From Phlebiopsis flavidoalba (lineage: Eukaryota; Basidiomycota; Agaricomycetes; Polyporales; Phanerochaetaceae), in NCBI GenBank assembly GCA_035772785.1, contig JAOCPU010000003.1:186001-250000 (forward strand): DNA of 64,000 nucleotides, read 5' to 3'. The notes under the pieces are model-generated. The model made no database searches. It saw only the letters and a list, made by a program, of their open reading frames with translations, and was not told where the DNA came from. Both the position numbers and the translations under genes were made by a program. This document shows, piece after piece, positions 1-15,000 of this stretch. Each line of letters begins with the position of its first letter. Position 1 is the stretch's first letter.

Positions 1-2887
<2,887 letters not shown>

Positions 2888-2992
2888 ACTTCGCCGACCT
2901 TGCATTTTGCTTCCTCGCTCTCCACTCGCTTGCCATGTATTTTAACACTCCATTCCCGCATATTCCGAAGTACACACGGGACAATGAATATA

Positions 2993-5576
2993 TTAAATGT
3001 AATCTAAAGCGTCCTTCATGAGTCCCTCCCGCTCGTGCGCCTCGCTGTCGCCGTGCTCCTGGTTGCGCCGCTGCTTCTTGGCGGCGGGGTCCTCGTCCTC
3101 ACTGAGCTCGTGTGCGTCCTCGTCACCAATTTCGAAGACCACCGCGTCGTCCGCCATGATTGAGCCCGGACCGCGGCCTACGAGCGTTGCCGCGTCGTCG
3201 TCGTCGTCTCGGTGGCTGCGGAAGTGATCGTTTGCTTCCGTTCGGTGCTCGAGGGACTCGAGGTCATAGTCTTCTGCGTCCTCTTCGTCTTGCGCAAGCT
3301 CGTCGAACATCGCTAATGTGCATAGGAGGTCAGCTTGAGCTTGCGAGAGGCGGGCAGTAGACATATCTGCTGTTTGTTGGGTGATGGACGCCACAAGTAC
3401 GCGATCGCGACAAAGTCAATGAGGTAGAGAAGGGAGAGCCAGCCGTCCAGCAGCCACCATTGGTACCTCCACGACCGAGCGCCGTAGTCTGCGAGGGATG
3501 GTGGGAGTGATGTGTGCTCAATGATGAAACGGTAAACCAACCTTCAGCGAGACGGCCGGAGAATGTCATAGACGAGACAACAAAGAAGATCGAAACCATC
3601 AGTACGGTGAAAAGCAAAAGACGGTAGAGTCGGGTGAACATCCGGAGTTTGTAGCGCTGCTTCCTCGCAGCTAAGCTGATTAATCGTCGCTATAAGTGGC
3701 GGAGAATTTCAGAGCTGTTTGTCATGCCAAGTGCGATGCCACGCACCGTTGAGAGAGTAGAGTATCCATAGCAGAAATCCGCTCAGAGTGAAAGCCAAAG
3801 GAATGACGAACAAAAGCAGAACAAAAAGGCCGATGTCGACTCGAGCTCGAGCTCGACGATGCGACAGCATACAAGACGTTGGCTGCTGTTGTCAGATTTG
3901 CTGTTAACCTAGATTGGACACTTGACCTTACCTCCGAAGATGAAGTGCGCCACAGCAAGCAGCTGGCAGCGTATCATCAGTCTGCCGAGCGACTCACGTA
4001 CAAACGCTCAATCCCAAACGAGACGACAAGAAAGTAGTTTTTTTTTTTTTTCAAAAAAAACGAAAAGAGCGTTACGTCCAGCATCCAGAATCGCCACTGT
4101 AGAGCAGGTGAATACAGGTGGTTAACCTGGGATAGGGAAACAGCGCTTACCGACAATGAGGAAGACCGTCGACGAGGTTCCCCGGCCATGCGCATTGAGG
4201 AAGCGATAGTATGCTGTGCAAATTTGGTCAGCCCGATAGACGATTCACAGTGTTGCTAAGAATCCCACCCCAATTAGCAACCATCTCAAACTACTAGGAA
4301 GCCTAGTAGACTTGAAAGATAATACTAATTTACGTGAATCAAACCACAACGAGAACAACGTTCCGTGTTGAGGTGAATGGAACTGACTTGAATCGGAAGG
4401 AGATCCTGTAGATTCTTGTAGCATTGCCAGCCCCATACTCCTCCAGAGTACGGCGTAGATGACGAACATCGCAAAGTAGAACTTTCGCCGGGGACGGCAT
4501 CAGCACCGTGACGTGAACATTGCCCAAGTCAAACCTACGTTAACCATTCGGGGATATTCCGCAGCAGGGAGCTTGCCCTTGAAAGAGTTTTGGAAAAGAA
4601 CGGTGCCGTGATATTTGGGATGGAAAGGAACGTCGGTTGGAGCCTGCCGATGGTGTATTTGCATTGTTGTTATTGTTGCTCTGCATAACGGTAACAGGGA
4701 CGATCGCTAAATGAGGTTCAGGTGAGAGAACCGTCAACGTGTGCGGGCTGTGTGCGGTGCAACTCACCGACGCTATGTAACGGTAGCGGAGTTTTTTTCG
4801 TACGAAGTACTGGATTGGCTCTTTGGGATATAGAATTCCTGCGGGGCTTGAGTTTAGGTCCTGTCGCTTGGCTTTGCGGCAACCAATTTAACTTCGCGCG
4901 CATGCGCGTGGTCAGCGCCGCGCCTGAACGGAGACGAGAACTCGCTGTCAGCGTCCGGGCGGTGTGGGATTGCCCTCGGGATTGTCCCAGAATCCGCCAG
5001 TAGAGACTACATTGGAGGCCGTATCGTTCTTTCCGGCGGTGGACGAAAGGGCGACCCTCGCTGACCAGAAGCTGGTCTCATTCAACGCCTCTATTTCCTT
5101 GCGGCGAGGTCGAGAGCGTGATGAACCGTCCGAGTTGCGAGTTGTCACAGAAGCCGCCTTTGACCGCGTCGGACGTGCAGACGTATGTCTTGAGCTAAGG
5201 AGGCTCACTTCACGAGCACATGTTCACACCTGGGGAGGTACTTACAGGATACGTGCCCTCTACATTCGAAGTGACCTTGCCGAGATATTCCACATCGTTC
5301 CACTCATAAATGACCATTGCAAGCTGTCCTTGTGACGAGCTATCAAAGGTAACTACAACGTACACTTTAGTCCGAGGCGGCACGTGGGCCCACTACGGTC
5401 CGACTATTATGCGCACCGTTTATGAAGGTGTTGCTGTTTCCCCACATGCCGGAGCATATCTGGCGGTCATAGTCCGCATCTGAGACAGGAACCTCATACG
5501 CTGCAGCGAGGTTGCAAGTCAGAAAGAGCGGTAGTGTCGCGGAAAGTATATGAGCCCATGTCCTGGGTAAGAGCAT
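2993..5576 (-). CDS. PTM1: PTM1/GOST-type (lung seven-transmembrane receptor family) Golgi membrane protein
   Basis: The protein starts with a signal peptide (MLLPRTWAHILSATLPLFL, cleavage after about AAA) and a lumenal domain with DRQICSGMW, SQGQLAMVIYEW, VEYLGKVTS, GGFCDN and LNETSFWSARVAL. The block YHGTVLFQNSFKGKLPAAEY then leads into the first transmembrane segment (FYFAMFVIYAVL), which is the usual order in fungal PTM1 and animal GPR107/108 proteins. These act in Golgi/endosome trafficking. The C-terminus is a cytosolic acidic tail from about 3330 to 2993 (LAMFDELAQDEEDAEDYD, a run of Asp, then a Lys/Arg patch KKQRRN) ending at a stop at 2993. The gene has at least six short introns. 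One holds a run of 14 T then C then 8 A (4038-4060). The 3' end faces that of RPB2 about 105 bp away. The exact exon joins in the membrane domain (3350-4500) are uncertain because of frame breaks. Confidence 0.85.
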
Positions 5577-6198
5577 GGCGTGTGCCCTGCTTCGAGGGAC
5601 CTTGCGGATGTGTGGAAGGAGATGCTACCCATTAGCGCCATCAGCGTCGCCTCAAGGCGCCTGATTTTGATGGCATCATTGGCGCCTATGAGGTCCCGCC
5701 ACATCGGCTCGTTCGGGTAATTCCTCCGAGTCCTGCGATGATTGCCGCCGCCTTCCGCTCTCAAGTCCACCGTCTCCGCCCTCGAGGTGGGCCCAGTCAA
5801 CAGATTGTTGCTCTATTTGTGCAGAGGCTTCATATATCTATTGGCGCTCTGTAGCGTAGGTCGATTGCTCAACTCCTGCTGAACGGCCCTTGTAGACAAC
5901 TTGTAGACGCCTGTGGGTGCTATTTCCTCGTCAGCGGCGACGCCGATGGACTCCATGGCCTCCTGGACGGTGACGATGATGTACGGAGCCGCGCCGCCGG
6001 ACACAACAGCTCATCTCGACAGTCGAGACCCAGATTTTCCATATCCGCTCAGCCTACGATCGATCCCCCGTTGCTCCAACCTCCTGTTATGCCAATCCCG
6101 CCCGACCCACAGAGGCTGACTGATGGCTGGCGAGGATATATCTCGCCGTGAGGGCGGGCAGCTCAAGTCTCTCTCCCTACAACTCCCTGGCATCCGCG
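5577..6198. promoter_or_regulatory. Shared upstream region of PTM1-like (-) and MFS transporter (+) genes
   Basis: This 622-base stretch lies between two divergent start codons and must carry both promoters. I see no convincing TATA box. Short open frames in it (for example 5813-6004 on the minus strand) have no recognisable motif and no splice continuation. Confidence 0.5.
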
Positions 6199-8447
6199 AT
6201 GCCTGTACCCGCCGTCGTTCGTGACTCCTTCCTCGGCACAGTCGTCTACACGTTCTCTGGGCGACGCGTCTTTCGTCATCCAGAAGAACGGGACGACTTT
6301 GTTCTCCCAGAAAAGTACGACAAGTCAAACCCTAACCGTCATTCCAACCGCGCCTCGTACCAAGATCGCTCTGCCACCGCAACTCTGATAGAGACCCTCC
6401 AGGTGTAGACATCAAGAATGATAACTCGCGACGCGGTTCAGCAGCAGGCAGCAGCCAAACCCATAATGTAGAAAATACAGGCGAAAAAAAGCGGCAGACG
6501 GCCCCCTTCTCCTTCCTCTACTGCTGAACAGACTGTCATCTCTGATGCCGAGAAGGGTCAAACCAAGCAGAAGGAGACAGCCACTGTTAAACCACCGTCA
6601 GAGGAAGACGCGGACGACAATATCGTGGACTGGTATGGACCAAATGACCCCGAATGCCCCCGTAACGTGAGTACTCCACAAATCAAACTCTCTTAACCCG
6701 CTTATCATCGAGCGCAGTGGTCGTTCTTCAAACGCTGCTTCGTGACATTCAACATTTGCCTGCTTACCTTCAGCATCTATATCGGCTCCGCCATATACAG
6801 CCCCGGCATCATAGATGTGTCCCAGAAATTTGGCATCTCGCCAGTTGCTGCCACCTTAGGCATCACGGTCTTTGTTGCTGGTTATGGTGTCGGGCCCATG
6901 ATACTCAGCCCCCTCTCCGAGATCCCACAGTTTGGGCGGACGAACGTCTACCTCGTCTCTCTCCTTGTTTTTGTCGTCCTCCAAGTCCCCACAGCACTCG
7001 CGAAGAAACTTGGGTGCCCTCATCCCTCTGCGATTTTTGGCCGGCTTCGTCGGGTCGCCGCCGTTGGCTACTGGTGGAGCCAGTCTCGCCGATATGTGGG
7101 CCGCAGAAGATAGGGCTGTCGTCATCGGTCTTTGGGGTTTAGCGGCTGTTTGTGGTCCTGTCCTTGGACCGGTCGTTGGAGGCTTCGCGGCGCAAGCAGA
7201 GGGTTGGACATGGACCATTTGGATCTTGCTCTGGCTTTCGGGGGCTTCGCTTGTATGGCTCGCTTTCACGCTACCTGAAACCTCGTCTCAAGCGTGAGTA
7301 CATCTCGCTTGCGCTGTTGCAACATATCTAATAATTGTGGCTACAGCATCCTGTACCGCCGAGCTGTTCGTCTGCGTCGGTTGACAGGCAACCAGGAACT
7401 CAGGTCTCAAGGAGAAATCGAAGCCGCCCACATGTCACTTGGCGAAGTGGCCCAAATGACCCTCGTTCGCCCTTTTATCCTAGGCTTTCACCGAACCGAT
7501 TGTCTTCGCCTTCAATCTCTACGTCGCCTTGGCCTATGGTATGTCTTTCCCTCCAAATAAATAATCAGCAGGCTTACCTGGGCCAGGTATTTTATACGTA
7601 TTTATCACATCCTTCGATGTCGTATTCACACAGAATCACGGTTTCAATCTTGGAGAGAACGGCCTCGCTTATCTGGTGTGGTAATAAAAGCCCCAAATTT
7701 GCTATACGGCTCTGAAGTTCTATTCCAGGGCTTATTCGTCGGCGCTGTCATCACATACGCCTGCTTTGTACCCTATTCCATCTACGTCCTGAAGCCCATG
7801 TTTTAAGGACGGCGAAGAGAGTAAGACGATCGCGTTAATAGCCTGAACGCTACATTCTATCTTTCATTCAGATTTCGTACCAGAGAATCGCCTGCCCGTT
7901 GCCATGTTCGGCAGTTTCTTTCTTCCTATATGCTTGTTCTGGTTCGGATGGACCAGTGGTAGCAGCGTACCGTGGATTGTCCCCATCATCGGCTCAGCGT
8001 TCTTCTCTGTGTCGGTGTTCTTGCTGTTCCAGGCGGGGCTCAAGTAAGTGCATCTAGATTTCTTGTGCCTATACCACGTCTTGATTAATGTCTTCCAACA
8101 ATTAGCTACTTATCTGATTGCTACCCCGCGATACGTAGCCTCTATCTTGGCTGGAACGATTTTCTTCCGTTCCATGGTTGGCGCAGCGTTTCCGGTGTTC
8201 AGTACTGGTAAGTTTACCTGAAGCTTTCATGAGCTTTATCTGAACTCTATTTGCCACACAGCGTTCTTCCACAACCTTGGGAGTCGGTCCCGCTTGCAGT
8301 ATTCTGGGAGGAGTTTCAATCCTTATGAACCAATCCCCTTTGTGCTGTAGGTCAATCCCCATTTCCATATCACACTTGTTTACTTACTCGCATTTAAGGT
8401 ACCGCTATGGAGCGCGCATTCGTGCGTGGAGCAAATATGCCAATTAA
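6199..8447 (+). CDS. MFS drug:H+ antiporter, DHA1 family (12 TM)
   Basis: This is a plasma-membrane type major facilitator that would export toxic small molecules in exchange for protons. The N-terminal cytosolic region begins MPVPAVVRDSFLGTVVYTF and is hydrophilic up to DNIVDWYGPNDPECPRN, the usual lead-in to TM1 in fungal DHA1 pumps. A clean intron at 6667-6717 joins this to WSFFKRCFVTFNICLLTF. TM motifs follow: IYSPGI, FVAGYGVGPMILSPLSE (motif A-like), GPVLGPVVGGFAAQAEGW (motif C, near 7160) and LPETSSQA before the central loop. The second half includes EPIVFAFNLYVALAYG, ENRLPVAMFGSFFLPICLFW near 7880 and YRYGARIRAWSKYAN with TAA at 8445-8447. One frame break lies near 6400 in the N-terminal tail and another near 7700. 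Substrate is unknown. Confidence 0.9.
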
Positions 8448-8865
8448 GCGGTTTTGTCTCGAGGACTTCGTAGTGGGACGTTTAGGGATCGAACTGTGCA
8501 CTCGCCGGGCGCATTTAAAGCTTGCTCAGCATATATAATTACATTGTAGATCGCATACCTATGCGTTTTGTAGAAGTTATTTTGTCTTATCTGTTTGATC
8601 CATTGCTCACTCTGCAGAGTTCCGATCCGGAGTCACGCAAATTGAATTGCTCGCCGCTCGGAGTGTGGCGCGACGTCCGTGACCATATCAGGCAGGGCGC
8701 ATCACCGAGTGATCTGACCCGAGAGCCGAGGCGGGACGCACGCGCAGTCACGGGCGCTTGCGCAGCGAGCACCGCTCGCCTTCTCTCTCATTACCTCTTA
8801 GCCTCCAGAAGGATACCTTTACTCTCTGCAAGCGGTGACAGCACGACACACTCACGCGCGTAACG
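8448..8865. other. Intergenic: 3' end of MFS gene and SNX4 promoter
   Basis: No gene or repeat is evident in these 418 bases. The last 150 bases are GC-rich and immediately precede the SNX4 start codon. Confidence 0.5.
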
Positions 8866-10645
8866 ATGCTTGGAGACGAAGACGATGTATTCGACAGCGT
8901 GACTTGGGAGTCTCCCGCCGCGCAGGGCTATGACGCTGGCGGCCCATCGTCGACACCTTCAGGACCTGGCTTCAGACAGAGCACGTCTGAGAGCGAACCT
9001 GGGCAGGGACCGAACGATCCAAAGTGGGAAGGCTATCTCATTACTTCGGTGAAAGACCCTGTGAAGGAGCTTGCTGAGACGAAGGATGCCTATGTCTCGT
9101 ACTTGGTGACGGCCAAGGTACATACATTCCTTCTCACTCGCGGCTCGTTACTAATGCTTACATACACCTGAAACAGACCAATCTACCCATATACACACTC
9201 AAGAGCCCCTCGTCGCGGAGACGGTTTACGGACTTCGTGTTCCTGCGAGAACACTTAGCGAAGGACTTCCCCGCTTGCGTCGTCCCGCCCCCTGCCAGAC
9301 AAGCACCGCATGGGTATGTTTCGAAGTTATATGAATTAACAAGTAGACTTACGCTTGCGCAGAATACGTTACTGGAGACCGCTTCAGCCCAGAATTCATG
9401 GAACGACGGCGACTGGAGTATGCCCCCTGGCTTATCAGCGTGCTTTGTTGCTCATGATTGGGCAATAGTCTAGACCGGTTCTTGCAACGGCTTTCTCGGC
9501 ACCCAACATTGCAGAGGAGCACCCTACTTCGCGCATTTTCTTTGAATCCACCGAGTGGGTAAGTCGCACGACCTCCTAGACCCCTTCCCGAGTTCCTCAA
9601 TCTGTGTAGCACGTGCACATGCATCAACACGTCGCCCATCCTCCTGGGCCTGAACATACCAACGGTGTCATTGACAGTATCTCAGATACGCTGTTGAATG
9701 CCTTCTCCCGTGTGCGGAAGCCTGACGAGCGCTTCTTGTCTATGCGAGAAGGCGTTGACAAGTTTGAGGACGGAGTAGTCTTGACTGAGCGACTTTGGAA
9801 CCGAGTACGGAACAGGACAAACGGTGAGTGCTCACGGTGGAGCTGAAAGTATTGTGGTCTGAGGCTGAAGAGATGGCGGTGCCACGCTCGGGTGAAGATC
9901 TTACGGGGGACTATCACGACCTCGCCATCGCCGTTCAGGGACTCGGCTTCCTGGAGTCAGGCATTACAGACCCCCTAAACCACTTTTCAAACACTCTTCT
10001 CGAGTTCTCGGCTCTTTTACGTCATTTGGTATGCCTCCGCGATTCCTTCCACAGGTCATCGCTTACCTTTGAATAGACGCAAAACGACAACCGATCCATA
10101 CTTGATTCATTTGCACTCATTGCTCCAGTACTCGCACGCCAACCGGGCGGTGCTCAAGCTCCGGGACCAAAAACAGATGGATTTCGAGGACCTTTCGGAC
10201 TACCTATCAAACCTGACGTCAGAGCGCGATCGCCTCGCTGCTGTCATTAGCGGACGAGCAGGCAGCACGGCCTTGGGTTAGGTGCTTACTTAAAGGACAA
10301 GGTCGATGCCTTGCGAGGTGCAGATGACGATCGTTTCCCGCGTGGAGAAGATGCGTAAGTTGGACGGGAAGATCAAGGAGCTCCAGGATGCTGTGTCTGT
10401 GGCGCATGACACCTCGGACGGGTTCAGTGAGGAGACACTCAAGGAACAGAAGGTATTCCAGTACGCAAAGGAAGTGGAGATGAAGGAGATGCTCGGCAAT
10501 CTTGCAGACGGCCAGATCGAATTCTACAAGGCGGTAAGTAACATCCGAGTCTCGCACCATTGTCTGCGCTGAACTAGGAACACAGGCCATGGAGGAATGG
10601 GAGAGGATAATACCTATTATTCAACGGATACGTGTGGACGTGTAG
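8866..10645 (+). CDS. SNX4: Sorting nexin-4 (PX-BAR), Atg24 homologue
   Basis: SNX4 binds phosphatidylinositol 3-phosphate on endosomes and sorts cargo back to the Golgi; in yeast (Atg24/Snx4) it also serves selective autophagy. The protein starts MLGDEDDVFDSVTWES and has a disordered acidic lead. The PX domain is read across introns: WEGYLITSVKDPVKELAETK, then YTLKSPSSRRRFTDFVFLREHL with the PI3P-binding RRF motif, then the FLQRLSRHPTLQRS segment typical of this subfamily. The second half is a helical BAR-like region (DKFEDGVVLTERLWNRVRN, LLQYSHANRAVLKLRDQKQ, DFEDLSDYLSNLTSERDRLA). It ends with WERIIPIIQRIRVDV and TAG at 10643-10645. Introns are short and mostly clean, and this gene has fewer frame breaks than its neighbours. 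The start is the first ATG before the acidic lead. Confidence 0.93.
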
Positions 10646-10812
10646 CGAGGCGGGTGTCATCTTGCGCGTTTGTATTATACAGCTACATTCTTGGATCATC
10701 ATGCATAGTCTTGCATAGTCGCTCAAACAATATCTACGTGCGTGCCTTCGCGGTTCATGACGTACGATGTCATGACGTCGCTCGGCCTTTGCCTTTATTG
10801 TCATACTCACTC

Positions 10813-11846
10813 TCAGCCGTGAGCTTTGCTTCTGATTCTTGAATAGAAAGTGACAGCTACACTCATTCAGCTTATCAACATGCGTATTGTGGCACCGTAA
10901 GTTTGCACTTACGTTAATGATGCCAGTGTCCACGGACCTGACCATATGTAGCTCGGCGTTGTCTGAAGCGCCATGGGTCGTATGTGGCGTAGCGGCTGGT
11001 ATCCACGGTGGTAGATTCTTTGCACAAGGTGAGTGGTTATGTCGTTCTGTGACGCATATGCTCACCTGCCCGTGGTCACTGATGGGGCTTGATCATCCCT
11101 TAACTCAATCAACACAGCAAACGAGCCGTCATCTGGCGGATAATCGCCGTTTAGGAATGGAGCACGGTCGCAAAACATCCATTTACCTCCAAGAGATAAT
11201 TGACCAAGCGTCGATTCAATTGTGCACAATTTGATTAGAAATGCACGGAAGAACTGGCCAAGTGCAGCTGGAGTCATCGCATCCTGTACGCTGAGAGGGC
11301 ACGTATAAGTCATCATTTCTCCGGTAATGAAATAGGGGTCAGACCTCGTGTCTTTGTTGAAAGATTCCACTTGAATCATGTTCTGAACCGCGAAAACAAA
11401 CCGTTCGAGGGCAATATCCTGCTTGTTCTTTATCACGACGACCACCTTATCGACCATTCCCTGACACCATGGTATTAATAAGATGAGTTGTACAGCCTGC
11501 ACTTTTACAGCACTTACCGTCGATAATTCATCAGCAACAGCCTTCACGACGCCGGCCACATACTCGTTGAGATCTGGATGGCGAGATTGATACACGGGTG
11601 TGTTATATTTCTTCCGTCTTTATGAACAGCTCGGCGGGATAAACGCGTCGCACGTAGAGGATAGTATGAATTGCGACTTACTTCGACTGATACGGTTGTA
11701 AGTTTCCAGTGTAACGGTAGTGAATGAACGGATGGGTGTTACTAAATTCACTGATGCCCCTAATGGTTTCTAGAAGACGAAATGAGAATGATATACCCTA
11801 ACTGTACAAATTACAACCAACGGTTGAAGGTGAGCGGAGGTTCCAT
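10813..11846 (-). CDS. REV7: HORMA-domain protein REV7/MAD2L2 (DNA polymerase zeta subunit)
   Basis: REV7 is the accessory subunit that bridges Rev1 and Rev3 in translesion DNA synthesis. HORMA motifs typical of the family are read on the minus strand: AIHTILYVRRVYPAELF (near 11665-11610), YQSRHPDLNEYVAGVVKAV (near 11590-11530), MVDKVVVVIKNKQDIALERF (near 11465-11405) and AMTPAALGQFFRAFLIKLC near 11250. The C-terminal safety-belt part LPPWIPAATPHTTHGASDNA with VRSVDTGIIN lies near 11030-10910. I place the start at 11846 (MEPPLTFN followed by a GT donor) because it fits the family N-terminus, and the stop at 10813 after a last intron. The last 15 residues are uncertain because another frame stays open further downstream. 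The 3' end faces SNX4. Confidence 0.85.
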
Positions 11847-12097
11847 CGTGCACTGTGGCAGCTTGCAAGTCACAGGAGTTTTTTGCCTGATCGAGGTCGT
11901 TGTCTAAGCTTTGATGGATGCCACGTGGGCTCGCAACTTGAGATCGCGCGCCGAAAGAGGAAGGAACGACTATTCACTGTGCGGAGCGACTTTGGAGCGG
12001 GGCATGATGTCAGTAGAGCTCTGAGGGTCAGTACTTGGAGCCTTGAGGTCTCATACCCAGCCTCTTCTCTAACCACCACCTCTCCCCAATTCGCGAC

Positions 12098-15000
12098 ATG
12101 TCAGAATCTGGCTCTGAACAAATCGCGGGTTAGACTTCCACATCTATCCGAGGACGAATTAGAACCTGGATCCTCCAGCAGATCCGCTGCAGCACAATCC
12201 AGGCGAGGCACTCGAGGTATCTTTGCCCCGGACTTTGAATAGCCCCACGACACGCGTTAATTCGCCCTCGCTAGCCTGCGATAGGTGTCGTAAGATCAAG
12301 AGTCGCTGTGAAAGCACGGAAGGAGAAGAAAGATGCAAGAACTGTATCGCGCTCGGAACGCGTATGTGGCGCGAGGTTTTTCGAGCATAATTCCTTTTCT
12401 GACGCCGCCTTCGGCACAGCATGCACATTTCAAGGTATACATTCATGTTCACGAGCGCAATAGTGGACGTGTTTGACGCGACGTCTCCGTTCAGGACCTA
12501 GTTTCAAGCGAGGGCCTCCCAAAGGCTACATTCACGCCATTGAACAAAGATGGCACCAGGTGGAATGTAATTCTCGCAACTGTTATGGCTTCACCTAGAG
12601 CACAGGACATTACCGCTGAACTGGCGCAACGATCCAAACTGGCTCGTACAATTTTTGGACCGTGTTGAATCTGGTCCTTACGTAGGTTATCACTTCTTTT
12701 GTCAAAGCCTCAGTACTCAATATATCAGGGAGGTGTCGGTCGTACTACACGTGAACATAGGACAGCAGGGGACGGCTTGTACAATACAATCATGACGCAG
12801 TCCACACAAGGCCTATCCGAAGATCGTCGCTCAAAGGGAGACAGTCCAGGATGTCTCGTGAAATCGTATCCGCTCAAGGTCTGTCGTATTGCCGTTCGCT
12901 GCACGAAACACCACTGACGTTCATGTGTTCATGTTGTTTTTCAGACTCTGCAATGTCGTCTCCTCCTACTCCCGAATGGCAAGAGCAACTGTATCGTCGC
13001 CTGTCAGCACTAACCCGCATATCCCCCGCATCCCCGTATTCCGCGACTTCATCTGATCCTGCCAGAACACGATTCCCCTCCTGGTCATCATCACCGGGAT
13101 CAACAAGTCCGATCGTTCCTAACCCTTCGAGCGAACCTTCAGCCGCCGGCGACGCAGAGTAGAGAAGGACCCGGAGCTCTAACTTCCCTAAACCCTCGAC
13201 CAGCTCAGCCCAGGCAAGATCCCGGAGGTTCGTCATTTCTATGAGAAATTGTGCGCTTCCTTGACAGTGCTCACACATCTCACCAGAGGCATACGGTGAT
13301 GACGAGTACGACGAAGCTATTGATGCTCTAGGGCATTTATCAGTTGATAACAACCATTTAAGAGGCATGTATACCACATAGAACCTCACCTTCGGGCTAA
13401 CAAATTGCATAGTTTTCCGTGGTACCATGGCCGATCCGCAGGTCTCCACTTATTGGCCAAAACTGATCGCAAGGACGATAGCCAACAGAAAGAGAACGGG
13501 ATTTGGTAAATACAATCATCTTTCCTTCGTGGCCCTTCTAACTTTCCCCCTAGGAAATTTCAATCTCCCCATCTTTCGGAGAATTCTCACTGTCTTTCGT
13601 TTGACCCGACTGTCAACGAGCGCGTGGAGCTACCAGACATACCCACACAGGATCGCCTCATCACTTTGTACTTTACATATGTGCATCACTACTTCCCTCG
13701 GGTAGTGCCACAAGGCCAGCTTCTTGACAGTGTATCCCGAACGGTGATGAGTCTTCGCTTACTGCATGTGGCTACTAATGATGGGCTGGGCTGAACTCAT
13801 CAGACATCTTGCCGAACCTAGGAAAATTGACTCTACGCACCCTCTGAACCGCCGTGAACCGATGCAAAGCGTCACCAAGTTGCTGCTCTTAGCTATGTTC
13901 GCCTTCGCCGCACGATATTGGGACGAGGACGGCGTGCCAGACCATACCGATACCAGTCACAACATGCGAGAAGCCGGGCATCGGTATGCGACTGATGCAC
14001 GTCTGCTTCTAAGTGAGCGACATGTGCGCAATGTGCAATCAGCTGCTAAGACTAATTATGTAGATACCGTATATGAGGACAGCAGACCTTCAGTGTACAA
14101 GCCTTGCTTCTCCTGGGAATTCGCGAATTCGGTATTGGTAAGTAACCAACCTTACCTTAAGAAAATCCTGGCTTAACTATGCTCTCAGGGTCTCCGGCAC
14201 AGGGATGGTATTACACTGGTGTAAGCGATTTATACATGCGCCTACAGAGATCATGTTTTGACGCTGTATACAGGCATGGGATGCAGAATGGTTCGTGAAT
14301 GCGGCTCCTCTGCGCGTACCAAGTAGTAACCATAGGATCTACAGGCCATAGACCCCTGGGCATGAATCGCGACGCAGACAATTGGACCGACGGACGTCGC
14401 AACGACTTGTTCACGCCCGTCGAAAAGCAGATCCGGAAGCAGATTTGGTGGTCTTGTTGTATCGCGGATAAGTGAGGCTGATCCTCTGTGAGGAGTACTA
14501 AAATTCTGACGCTTTCCTTCGTGAGGCTATCCGCCGTCTGGCTAGGTATACATGTCTTCACATGAATGGTAGAATCTGAGCTCATATGTCTTGAAGGTCG
14601 GCCAGTGATGTATAAAAAGGGCGACTTCGATTCCCCTTTCTTCCCTGAGCCGGACATGGTAAGTAATTGACACAGGGCCACCTTCGGACAGGCTATTAAT
14701 CACTGGCCATAGAACGAAGATCAGGAGTTGTGGAGACCATAGACCCTCGACATGCCTTGGGAATCAACTTCCAGCCAATGGCTGGTCATGTATTATGACG
14801 TGCTTTTCCGCGCACCAGTGCAAGCTGTGTAAGTCCTATCTTAGCTATGATTTGCGCAGCGTCTGATCGGGAACAGCTTTCATAATGAGTGAAATCATGG
14901 CGAAAATATATCCAGTGAAGTGGTACGCGGATCGGCCTCGTCGTGACCTTTTGGACGAGTTGGAATCTTCTCTACACAACTGGATGATTGACCTTCCTGA

